DNA from: Gossypium raimondii
Taxonomy: Eukaryota; Streptophyta; Magnoliopsida; Malvales; Malvaceae
Direction of reading: 5' to 3'
Assembly: GCF_025698545.1 (NCBI RefSeq)
Contig: NC_068569.1
Coordinates: forward strand, 7,998,001-8,062,000
DNA length: 64,000 nucleotides
A model generated the notes under the pieces. The model searched no databases and was not told the origin of the DNA. It saw only the letters and a list, made by a program, of their open reading frames with translations. Positions 32,261 through 43,270 of this stretch are shown piece by piece; position 1 is the stretch's first letter, and the number at the start of each line of letters is the position of its first letter. The position numbers were made by a program, and so were the translations under genes.

Positions 32261-35230
32261 AACACTTTGCGCTGAGCTGATTATTTGTTTGCATCAAATT
32301 ATAGAGTGCTCTAGGCAAGGTTTTCAGAATCGGACTAACAGATCAATCTAACCATCGGTTCGTACGTTTCAATTAAATAATTCATTAAATTTCATAAAAA
32401 TAAAAAAAACTCGATTTAATTGGTTTTTGCCCCAATTCAAACGGTTCGTACTAGTTCACGAGTCAATCGGATTGATGCCTCTCCAGATCGACACCCTGAT
32501 GGATTCTCAATCCAAATGTTCCAATTGTCTTTTTCGATCCGGTCTGATTGAAACAATTCTCTATACACTTTGTACAATTAAAATTTAGTCCTACTTTTAA
32601 TTTCAAAAATGGAATGCCTCTACTTTTCATATTTGAAATTCTACTTTCAAATTATATATAACCACATAACATTTTAATCGAAAAGTTAATGAAATTAACT
32701 ATTTCGGCTATAAAAATATAGAGATCAAATTACGTTAGAAATTAGAGTATAAATATTAAAGCACAAATTTAGGCATAATAGAATGACCAAAATTGAAATT
32801 AACCATTATAAAAAAAAAAGCGCACCACGAGGTGCCATGTATTGAGATAGTTCTTGGGTTTAAAGTATGGGTTATGTAAATCGTGTTAGACCCAAAAATA
32901 TGGTCTGATCTCCCTCTATTTAATACCAATACACGATTGGTGCAAGGCTAGGAGCGAGGGCGGGTTAGAGCCTGCATTGCCCCTTTGGCTGAGTTCGGCC
33001 GAAAAGTTTGGGCTAGGCCTAGGTTTAGATTTTGATCCTCAATCCTCTCATCTAATTATAAGCATCTTTTTCGATAGAAGATTTTACTAAGTTTATAACT
33101 TCCAATCAAGTTATTTTCTTATTTATAGGATTTTAGTTATATTTTCAACTATTAAGATTATAGAAAGATTAGAAATTTGGTGGACTAACTTGTTCTTTAG
33201 CTCAATTATTTGGTTAATGAGTACATATTTTATAACAAGAATAATATAGTAAAATTGCTTTTAGATAATCTTATATTCATCACCATAATACTTGAAAATT
33301 ACATTATAACCAAATGAACCAAACATGATTATCTCACATTCTATCCGTAATCTTATATTCCCATAATATCTAAAATTCAATGAATCAAATGCCCTTTAAT
33401 GTTTGCGTTTGAAGTGAATTCATTAAACTATAAACTATAACATCCTTGCGAATTCTATTTCATAATCAAATAAATTGATTAATTCTCCATATCACTTTTT
33501 TTCATTATTCACCTCATCTTCTTTTTCATTATTTTTATATTGCATACAATCTACTACTTAACAAATACAAACCCAAATATGTTCAAAGAAAAGAAAAGAA
33601 AATTGGTTAAACGTATTTTTTACTTAAAAAATATAGACCCATACACCTTTGAAGAGGGGAAAGTGGTGTCCAGTATAGTCATGAGAATTAAAATTACCGT
33701 TAAATAAGGATAAATGATTAATTTTGAGCTTTAATGGTTTGCGTTTGTTTGAAGAAGAAAACACTTAACATTAAAAATGATGTATTTAGTATTATTTATA
33801 ACTTAAAAAAAAAATTCAAAGGCAAAGTTCAATTTGGTGATTGAACTACTACCACATTACCAGAGTCATTCTTGCTAGTGCATATCAACATTGGAGAAGA
33901 AGTAATCCATTCTGATCAACAAAAATCAAAATAGATCCAATCTAATTAGCCTACGAGTGGTAAGAGTAGAGGCATAATAATTGCCCGAGGATAAAATCAA
34001 CATTGTCGATCATTATTACAGGAGTGATATAACAGTAGTTCACTTTAATTAATTACTGGAATTGCCATTTACCAATCCTTGGATTTGCCAGCTAAGGGCA
34101 ACTAGGTAACATCAACTCGACCAATAGACAAGTTAAAGTGGAAAAGGCGCTGCTTAGCGGATCCGGCCACGTGTCAGAACCACATACTCCCACACACCAC
34201 AGAAAACAAGCTAATCTTTCTTGCTTCTTGATTATGCAGTTTTCTCCTACTGGTGCAAATCCCTAATTGAAAGATAAAAAGTTTAATGACAATAGAATGA
34301 TGGAGAGCTGAGAATGTTTTGTTTGTTTTTGCGCTGTCTTTTTTTTAATTTTAAGTTAACAGTATCAAATCTTACAAAGTTCTTAAAGGTCATTGATTAA
34401 GTAACTACAGCATTGCAATTGGCTGCAATAATTCAGCCCATTTCACTTTATAGAAATCTTTTATGACTTTAAAGTGATAATTTTATTTAATATATCAGTT
34501 GTGGATGATATTAATTAATAAAATGAAAACTTCGAGAACTAACTTATGATATGATCCCGCCATGCTTGCAGTGAGCACTGAACTTCAGCACAATTTGCAG
34601 ATAACATTTTTTTCTTTTAATTTAATTTGGGGAATGGAAGTCGGACCCTACTGTTTTATCTGGGTGATATATAAAACTAGCTCATGTAATTTCTCAGTTG
34701 AAGCCTGGAAATAAGAGAAGATTGTAGTTACAGGCAATATTGATGATGAGGAAAGCTATATATATATGTTGCACATAAGGCTGCCTGATGGTCAGATTGA
34801 TACTCAGATATGTAAATAATAGATGGTTTTAAAACCGACTAGTTATCAAGTTTAATCCAAGCTTCTCTCCCGAATTAGACCTAGGCTCAACTTTTTCAAG
34901 CTTCAAGAAACTTCAGGGTTACTGTTTTTTAGGTCGCTACGCTAAATTTGACATCACCATTCAGCGGGCAATAGAACACCCACTGCTTATCGTGCTTCAT
35001 TGACTTTTTGCAACCAAATAAATCCACTCCTAATGTGGAATTTTCCTATTTATGGCTAGTGCCAATGTGGACAAAAAGTTTCTTTCAATCTCATCATTTT
35101 CATCTATTTTTCTAAAAACTAGAATGAGACAATAGGGTCATCCCACTTAATGTTGCCTCATCTGGTGGACATCCCATCACCAAATTTATATGAATTCTCT
35201 CAAATATCAATGACATGAACCTACCTTGTC
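32260..35230. other. Intergenic transition from repeats to the genic region
   Basis: An inverted copy of the AT-rich array unit lies at about 32570-32810 (AATTTAGTCC, TTAACTATTTCGG, AATTTAGGCATAATAG). From about 33.8 kb the sequence is less repetitive. A G-box/ABRE-type word, CCACGTGTC, is at 34167-34175, about 1.1 kb upstream of the peptide gene TATA box. No gene is seen. Confidence 0.5.
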
Positions 35231-35234
35231 TCCA

Positions 35235-35243
35235 TATATAAAG
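35235..35243 (+). promoter_or_regulatory. TATA box of the small secreted peptide gene
   Basis: TATATAAAG stands about 75-80 bp before the 5'UTR donor site. It is the only clear core promoter word upstream of the ATG at 35457. Confidence 0.65.
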
Positions 35244-35317
35244 CTTAGCTTTTCTCCTCTCCTCCAGGCTCCCCCCAAGCTGATCAACTAAATTCTTCTT
35301 TCATTTTCTCTACTTGG

Positions 35318-35369
35318 GTAAGTAATCGTCTCTCTAAATTAATCGATCCCATTAAAACATTTCGAACTT

Positions 35370-35407
<38 letters not shown>

Positions 35408-35442
35408 CTGATTTGGATATCTCAGTTGAATTTAATTTGTAG
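35318..35442 (+). other. 5'UTR intron with an (AT)n microsatellite
   Basis: A donor GTAAGTAA at 35318 and an acceptor TTTGTAG ending at 35442 frame a 125-bp intron just before the ATG. An alternative acceptor is GCAG at 35443-35446. The intron holds an AT dinucleotide run at 35372-35406. Confidence 0.6.
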
Positions 35443-35456
35443 GCAGGAAAACAGCA

Positions 35457-35720
35457 ATGGCAAGAATGAAACTTATGGCACTTGCTTTAGTAATTTTGAT
35501 GATGGGGAATTGCTGCTTGGCAACAAATAGGAAAGTTATAAAAGTAGAAGGTGATGGGCTCAGGCATGAACAAATCAGTGTCCATGGCCGTCAGCTGCTT
35601 GATGACAGTGGCAGTGACAGAGCCAGCTATCCATCGAGCAGTATAAACAACCATCATTTCCGGCCTAGGCAGGATTTCCCCGGTGGTGGTACTGGAGATG
35701 GAAGCGGTTCAAATAATTAG
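35457..35720 (+). CDS. Small secreted peptide precursor (87 aa), family uncertain
   Basis: The frame runs from ATG 35457 to TAG 35718-35720. Residues 1-22 form a clear secretory signal (ALALVILMMGN), likely cut near CLA-TN. The mature part is short, hydrophilic and without cysteines after position 20. The C-terminal region carries NNHHFRPRQDFPGGG (residues 64-78) followed by a Gly/Ser/Asn tail. The layout (signal, variable middle, short conserved-looking C-terminal motif) is that of plant peptide-hormone precursors. From memory, a similar NHHxxPRQ motif occurs in uncharacterised small plant proteins, but I cannot confirm it. It does not match the CLE, PSK, RGF or CEP motifs. Function unknown; a signalling role is inferred. 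Confidence 0.8.
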   Translation: MARMKLMALALVILMMGNCCLATNRKVIKVEGDGLRHEQISVHGRQLLDDSGSDRASYPSSSINNHHFRPRQDFPGGGTGDGSGSNN

Positions 35721-36750
35721 ATCAGTATTGCTACGCCTATATGGTCATGTTTTATGGAATAATTATCGACAATGATACTACGACGCTGTTTCATGTTTAA
35801 TTAGGTTTTCTACATATATGTGTGTGATCTAATTAGCTTCTCTTTGTAGCTTTGTACTATTGTTCTCTTTTGCTATTATATACGAGTTGTTATAGTATGT
35901 AGAATTTGCTAAATATTGCATGCATGCATGGCTAGCTGCACTGCATTGCAATTTGCATGAGATGACCAAATTTACATCAACTACCAAAAGAGGGTCGGAG
36001 AAAGAAGGGTTTGCTAGGGCCGCTTTCATGCTTGGGCCTCATTACTTCGATGATCTGCCATATATGATTGGATAGGTACAAGATTGCTTCAATTACGAGC
36101 CATTTTGTCAGGCCCATAATATCAAGCAGCAACAAGAAGCCTAAATATCAGCTGGTCTAAAAGCCTAAGAAAATCCCCCCGCTCTCAAAATATTCGTCTA
36201 AAAATAACTGATTTATATATATATATCTCAAAGGCATTTTCCCACACCTTTTACAAGTTTACATGCAGCGAAAACCACAATTTCATCACCCAAAAATAAA
36301 CCACAGTTTCGGCTCAAAAATCGAAACTCGGGTCACTTTTGTTAGCAACAGTTCTCTTCAGGGCGTCTGGTTTACCAGGCAAAAGACAAGTCCAAGTTGA
36401 TTGCCAGTAAAATCATAATTTCTAGAGAGACGAATCAGGGAAGTCGAAACCATATGACCCTGGAAATTAAAATTCTATACATTTGTGCTTTAACTAAATC
36501 CTACTAACACAAATCCAAACAGAATCTCACAACAAACCACCACCATACGTTTATTCCCAATTACTCTTGCCATGTAAATACCAAGCAGTAAGGACGGTGT
36601 TGTGCCATCACTTTAATTCAACATTGAACGTGACAAAGAAAATCTGTTAAGGTGACCCGCATAGCAGGATTTTTCGTCTAAAACATTGTGTCACAAAGAA
36701 CAGCTACCTCATCACATGCTCATTTCAACTTCAATAAAATCAATATAATC
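35721..36750. other. Convergent 3' regions of the peptide gene and the BEL1-like gene
   Basis: This lies between the stop codons of two convergent genes and presumably holds both 3'UTRs. No further gene is recognised; the short minus-strand frame at 35829-36029 is not supported. Confidence 0.5.
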
Positions 36751-39700
36751 TCAACCGGCAAAGTCATGAATCAAATGACCTCCAAATTGCCGCCTCGAAT
36801 GATGCTCCTGCTGTTGATATTGTTGTTGTTGTTGTCGCTGCTGCTGCTGTGCACTTTCTACACCATGCATAAGTCCTAAGGTCAGTGAGACGGCTCCAAG
36901 CCCCCCATTCTCAAGCCTGCTTTGCTGGTAGGGTGCAAATCCCATCAACGAACCCTCCATACTAGTTGGGATATGAAAATCCATGCTTGAACGTTTCTCA
37001 TGATTCCAGTGTTCCAAATCATGTGCATCAGCTACGAGCATATCAGCGCAGGCCAATTGCTTGTCAGACAATGCATTTACACATGACCTGTTGATAGATT
37101 GGCCATCGTTAGGACAACTAATACGTCCTTCACTAGTAGACTTTCCCTCACTTTTGCTCAAGTTTTGGTTGCCTTCTGCCAAGCATTTGCTTTCAAGCAT
37201 ATGTATTTCTTCCACCATCGGTTTCCAAACCCGAACACGTGCATTTATGAACCAGTTAGACACCTACGTTAACAAATAAAAAATGTTCACATAAACTTGA
37301 TATTTGCAAGATATATTAATTGCAAATTTAAGGAAAGATGCTTCAATCAAGGCATTAACTGTACTACATTCGAGTCGAATCACATAAACAGTGTCGATCT
37401 AAATAATTAGACAACAATCAAAGAATTAGATAGAGATAGCTCACCTGATTTCGAGAGAGACCAGTTTGAGTGGCCAACATGTGCTTATCCGTGTCTGTCG
37501 GGTACCTATACAGAAAAAATCACATCAGATTACACATTTAATGAAAGGAAACAAAAGTAGAAAGAAGGCCAGGTGACTTACGGATGAAGAAAATGCTCAA
37601 AGAGCCAAGCTCTAAGAATAGCCACCGAACGTTCTGGTAGGCCTCTCTGGGGCCTCCAGCTATGTTGTTGGGGTTCAAGGAACCCCATGTTAACCCCACC
37701 AGATTTCTGACCAAAACACTTTAGCCTAGACATATTTATATCACCTTTACTGCCGCTAGTACCGGTAGTTGGGGACAGTAAGTCCTCCCCAAGAGCTCTA
37801 GATACGTGCTTAATCTGGTCTAGTATAGCAATCCGTAGGCACCGAAAGTCCCTAGCCACTGTCTTGAGAGCCAAGGGAACGTAGGGAGTCGCAGCTCCAA
37901 GTCCAGCTACCGACTCAAATGAAGAAACCACCATTTGCATCTGCTGATGGTATAGCTTGTATCTTCTGCAAACCTTTCCATGGCAAGAGCCAGACAAGTC
38001 AATCCTCAGTTTGGACTTAAAATAATATTACCCATCAACAAAAAATACAACACACATAGACAACTTTCTGATAATTGAGAAGATTATTCACAAATTTTAA
38101 TTTACCATGATGAAAACTGATGCTTTTTGGAGTAAGACCAATAACAATAATGATTCAGAACAAGGAAAACATGGTGGGAGTTATTGGAGAACAGCAACAT
38201 TACTGTAGTCTTCATTATCTGATCATGCAGCTTGGCCAAATTAGGTAAATCAATAGTAACAAAGATACAAAACACGAGTGTTTCGGCAACTGCGCAACTT
38301 ATTGTTTAGACATATGATTGGGACCCTCGCGCAAAGCAAGGAACAATCTATTGGTGCTGAAACTTTTTTACAAAGTAGCTTTGAAAGAGTGGTCTGCACT
38401 GTTAACTGAAATGTAACTTGATTTGAAATGGCAAGATGATTATTGTATTGACATCCAACAATTAACTGTCGTTCCTAAATTAGGACAAACATCCTTGGAA
38501 TTTATTGGACAGTAAATGAAAGCATAGGCTCCCGCATTCATTGTCTGTCCTTGCCTGCGGCTAAACTCCAGCTTCAGGGTTATTCTTTGGAAACAAAAAA
38601 AAAAAAAAACCTGTAAGTTATTCAATGCGGACTACTTTTATTGTTTCAAATTCCAACCCTTGTATAGCAGCCTGACACAAGATATTTAAGAAAACAGCGG
38701 CACTATGCCAACAACTAACAGCAGTAGCAACACCAGTCCTCTTCACTATTCTAGTGCGGATTAGAGGTTAGATACTTTGCACATATCATCAACCCTTACT
38801 TGCATGAACTTAGTTTCCTACCAGAAAGGGAAAAAAACTAATAGCAAGCTAGAAAACACCCTTAAAAAATATAAGCACAAAAGGTGAACTTTTTTGATAA
38901 AAGTAGCAGCATTTGAGATTGCATTAGAAAAACCAAACAAGCAAATCACCAAAACGGAGAAGAAAAGAACATAACATTTATGCACCAGACAGCAGAAGTA
39001 AAACTATGTAAAGGAGTAGCATGTAGCTTTGACCATTTCACCTCCCAAATATCAGTTAGCATTACATTGCACTAGCATTATTAGTTTATGCGGGCAAACA
39101 TCAGAAGCATGAATTATTTACATACTTTTGGCACCAAATCCAAAAAAAGTTCGATACTCTTTACCAGGCGACATTCGTCAAACAAGAAACAAACAAAAAA
39201 ACCAGTATTTCAAAGACAATTCTATTAAGGGTTGGTCACTAAATTTTCGTGGGCAAATAGAAGCATGACTCACCAATCCTTAAATAATTAGACATTACAC
39301 GAAGGCTTTCCTATATCAAGTTCTTGGTCTGTACCGTGTTTGCATTCTGAACTTGCTTCTAATTAATTAAAGTTTTATCGCAAAGAGGATACAATACAAT
39401 CTATTTATTCTGAAGGTCCAGATGTGGGGGTACAAAAGTAGAGGATAGGTATATACCTAGAGATCTTCAAATACAAGGACCAATACTCGCCTAAAACAAA
39501 ATAACACCAATCTTGACAAACACCTAATTGGACAACACCGATACTCGCCTAGCCACTTTATTTGTATATACATATATCTGCACGTATTTTGTTCTCATAT
39601 CGATAAGATTTACCTTTCCATATATAGAGAGAGTGAGAAAGAAAGAATAATGAGTCAATTCAACTTCCAAATTCATGATGCATTTTCTTTTTACAGACAT

Positions 39701-42556
39701 TTACACGAAGTATACGCAAACATGCATTTTATATATCATATCCCCAAAATACAAAATACATATCTAACCATGCTTAGGGACATATTTTCCAAAACAAGAA
39801 AAACTAAATACTACCTCTAAGTGATAATTGCGTAAACTTGCACGAATACAAATCCTTAGCAAGTAGAAAAGGCAACTACAGTGCTTGGGTGTAGGGGTCA
39901 AACTACATGCAATATCAGCAACTTCACTGAAAAGGCAACAAGCTATGCACAGCCCTATACGTGTTTGAAAAGACAATGCCTAGCTATATGATATTTATAC
40001 AAATCCCAAGACCCTACTTGCGTTATTAGTGGACAAAACTTTGTGACCAAATCTTAGCGAAATGTGAAACAAATACAATTATAAAAAACCATTCATTTCA
40101 AACAAGCTTGGGAAAAAAAATGCAATATGTGTTGCAAGGTTTTTGACAGGACTTGTAGTTAGAACAAACGCCACACAAGAGAAATGGAAGAAAATAGATA
40201 TCATGGAACAACAGAAATTAAAACTTCATAGAAGAGGAAATTAGAGATAAAACAAATATGGGAGAGCTAAAGGTTCATAATAAACAATATTAATTGCCAG
40301 TGGGACAGCACTACACCAATAAAAGGACATCATAACCTGTCCACAACAAATTGAAAAGATAATTGCTGATTAGACAAATAAATATTGTGGGAAATGACTA
40401 ATGTGGTGATTTTAAAGACCCATTCATAGGTAAGAAGTTAACGGTTCACCCAATTATGGCACCCTACAATTCTCTCTCTATAATCTCCACCATACCAATC
40501 TCGAAACATGAGTTATGATTTCACTTACTACATCATTAAGTTTTTTTTTTATTTTCGAAGGTATTGAGTTTAAAGTTTTACTAAAGTATAATAATTTATT
40601 TGTGATGATTTACCTCTATCATTTCAATTGGCCGGTGACATGATCAAACATTTAAGGTTTTTCACCTTCCACATGAATTTTTAGTGGTATGTATATAGGC
40701 ATTGTAATCAATACAAACAAAGACCTTACCTTATGTTGGAGGAAAAATGGAAGAATATAGTAAGAGAGTAAAAACAAATTGAAAAGGAAAAGAAATCTAT
40801 TATAAAATCATACATTTCAAATTAAAATGATAAGATGAGAAAATAATAAGAGAGATAAGTTAGCTCAACATTATGCGACTTTTAAAAATTCCATTTTCTT
40901 TCGTCTTATTTTCTAACTCTACAAAAAAATGGAAAGAAAATTACTCATATTTTCTTTTAATTTTTCTATCTTTCAATTTTCTTCCAATCTACAAAGCTTT
41001 ATGTTAAATTGCGTATAATAAACCTAAGTCATAGCATCCCTAATTAACATTCATTAAAATGCACATAAAATTAACTACAATACAAATTAATTAGAAATGG
41101 AAAAGGAGAGACAATTACCAACCTCCTCATGCATGTATACAAGCTTTGCCTTCTTTTGTTGGTACTCGTGCTTACAAGATTCATTAGAACTGTAAAAAGT
41201 AGCGGAAACCCCTGAATTACTTTCCTTGCAAGCACTGACTTCGCCAGGGTTCCCCTCGGATGTGTCACAAACTTTAACAGGCTTTGAGTTGGATAAATGG
41301 CAGAATTCATCCAAAAGTTCTTGTGCGGGCTTCAGGAATCTTGAATTCTTAAGAATAGTTGCATATCCAGTAAACGGGCCAAGGGGAATCGTTTGACGAT
41401 GAACGTAAGCTGAAGTTCCACCCGCATCCTGAAGGGACTTTCCGTCAGCCTTACTTGTTGAAGATGATTTTTGCATCGAAAAGAAATGACCCAGATTTGA
41501 AGTTTTAGAATCTCTAAGTTCCTTGAATTCACCAGGCTTAGAGTGAAAGCCATCAGAATAATACTGACTCCCCGTGAATTGAACCGGATCTGCACCACAA
41601 ATTTTTGGTGTGGGGTGCGATGAAAGAGAAAGAGATAGCCCGTGAGTAGTTGCATCACTCGCAGCAGCACCTAGTTCTACGCTACTCTTACTAGCCAAAA
41701 ACCCCAACTCAGCACCCAACTGTTGAGACTGCTCCCCCAGTGGCGTATTCATCCAGGTACCGGTGTTACCAAAATGCAAAGGGTTTGCTTCATTCCCGCA
41801 GTAATCAATCCTTGAACCTCTGGCAGCCTCTCTAACATTTTGAGGCTCATGAGAACCAACTTCAAGTCCCTGAGCTGTAGTAACAACATCCTGTAGAGAA
41901 TTCTGATAAAGTGAAGGTGACACAAAATGCAAATTCCTCTCCAGACAATAAATTTCACTCCCTGGATTGGGGTGAGTAGACTGAACATCTTGGTACGCAC
42001 TGTTGAGAATCCTTGCATTATTTGATATGACTTCCCCAACAAACCTAGGGTCCTGATTACTCTCACTACCAGCTAATCCACTTGCATAACCCACCATCCA
42101 ATCACAATTATGCTGTGAATCAACACCCCTCCAATTACCACAATCATGTGGATCACCGGAGACCTTAGATGAAGCATCGAATTTAGATAAATTTGATTGT
42201 GACATACCGGGAAACGAGGACTCCTCGGCAAGCAATTGCCTGTTTTCTGGAGCTGTTTGCATTTCCTGATGTAGAATTGGATCTCTTTGCGAAGGTAAAA
42301 CAGAAGAGTTTGATGAGACGTGGATGATGTCTGAAGAGAAAACATCTGGATCGTATAACAAATTATCATTTCGAACATTTCGAACATGAACAAGACCTGG
42401 GTTTAGGGCCGGATGAACTGAGGAACACCCGTCTTCCAAATTGTTAGGAAAGTCCTCTAATTGCTGAACCAGTTTGGAGCTTTGCTGAACCCTCAACTTA
42501 TCTCGTAGGCGTTGCTGGGCTACATGCGATTCAGGTCTGAACTTACTCATATCCAT
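36751..42556 (-). CDS. BEL1-like homeodomain (TALE) transcription factor, 4 coding exons, 799 aa
   Basis: Exons are 41123-42556, 37582-37973, 37445-37505 and 36751-37263 (2400 nt, in frame, GT-AG). Exon 1 carries the long N-terminus with a [13 protein letters not shown]-like motif, the SKY box ([20 protein letters not shown]) and the start of the BELL domain. Exon 2 continues BELL ([19 protein letters not shown]) and starts the homeodomain ([12 protein letters not shown]). The 61-bp exon 3 and exon 4 complete it with the TALE loop ([10 protein letters not shown]) and recognition helix ([15 protein letters not shown]). The C-terminus has VSLTLGL and a Gln-rich run. BELL proteins act as nuclear heterodimers with KNOX partners in meristem and organ patterning. 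The ATG at 42556 gives [10 protein letters not shown]; the next in-frame ATG, two codons on, is equally possible. Subgroup within BLH is unassigned. The E-V junction donor (GAG-GTTGGT) is slightly weak. Confidence 0.92.
36800..36852 (-). repeat. Gln-rich codon repeat at the C-terminus of the BEL1-like protein
   Basis: The repeat encodes [14 protein letters not shown] using mostly CAG and CAA codons. It is a likely site of length polymorphism. Confidence 0.85.
37974..41122 (-). other. Long intron (3149 bp) of the BEL1-like gene
   Basis: It splits the BELL domain. I find no coding exon or clear transposon in it. It carries short A-rich and AT runs (for example the A tract near 38592). Confidence 0.75.
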
Positions 42557-42758
42557 AACGATGATAACAGTTGCTCCTTTGATTTAACTAAGATAACAAG
42601 GAGCACACGGTAAGCATCTCTGAAATCATCAGACAAGTAGATGAGGCCTTTTCAAGGATTTGCCTACCCTAGAAATTAACTTGGGCAACGCTAGCTTTTT
42701 CAGAAGAAAAACGACGCAATTCATCGAGCTTAATAATATTCCATTTCAAGATCAATGA

Positions 42759-43270
42759 CCTGCGAAAGAATGACACATTTTTTATACGTACAAATAATTG
42801 TCAAAGCAGAAGGCCACACATTTCAGACAAAAAACTAAGCTAGCCCTCGACGCTATGGGGGGGAGAGAGAGAGAGAGCTTGGATGCTCGAAAAGAAGTAC
42901 CCGCAACATGAACAGAAATTCATGTGAAGTTATAGAAACAGTGCAGACAAAGTTTTACTGACGAAACCAGAAAATAAATAGTATCAACAAAAGGCATTGA
43001 AAGCGAAATCTATGGTTTATCTATCAAATTTACTTCACTTCTCTACCATTCCTCAGATTTTAACATACTTACATTTCTTTGGGTGATTATGCTTTTTGAA
43101 AGCAATCTTCAGAATTAAAGAAGCCAACGCTTAATTGTTTCCATTGCTTCACATGAAGCAACTAAACAAAACTTAGCCATCCCGAAATAGGAGAAAAAGA
43201 CTAAGTAAATACTTAAATAAATAAATAAAACACAAACAAAGCTAACTCAGAGACTAGATCGGAGACTTAC
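42759..43270 (-). other. Probable 5'UTR with intron of the BEL1-like gene
   Basis: A donor CTCC-GTAAGTCTCC at 43270 and an acceptor TTTCGCAG-GTC with exon start at 42759 suggest a 5'UTR intron of about 511 bp, as is common in BELL genes. A G8 then (GA)n run lies inside it at about 42858-42878. The transcription start was not located. Confidence 0.5.

Noticed and set aside
38440-38625. Possible exon inside the BEL1-like intron
   Set aside because: It is a short frame beside an A-tract, with no homology to BELL proteins and no need for it in the family structure.
41332-42393. Three minus-strand frames of about 105-112 aa overlapping BEL1-like exon 1
   Set aside because: They lie in other frames of a well-supported 1434-nt exon and show no domain.
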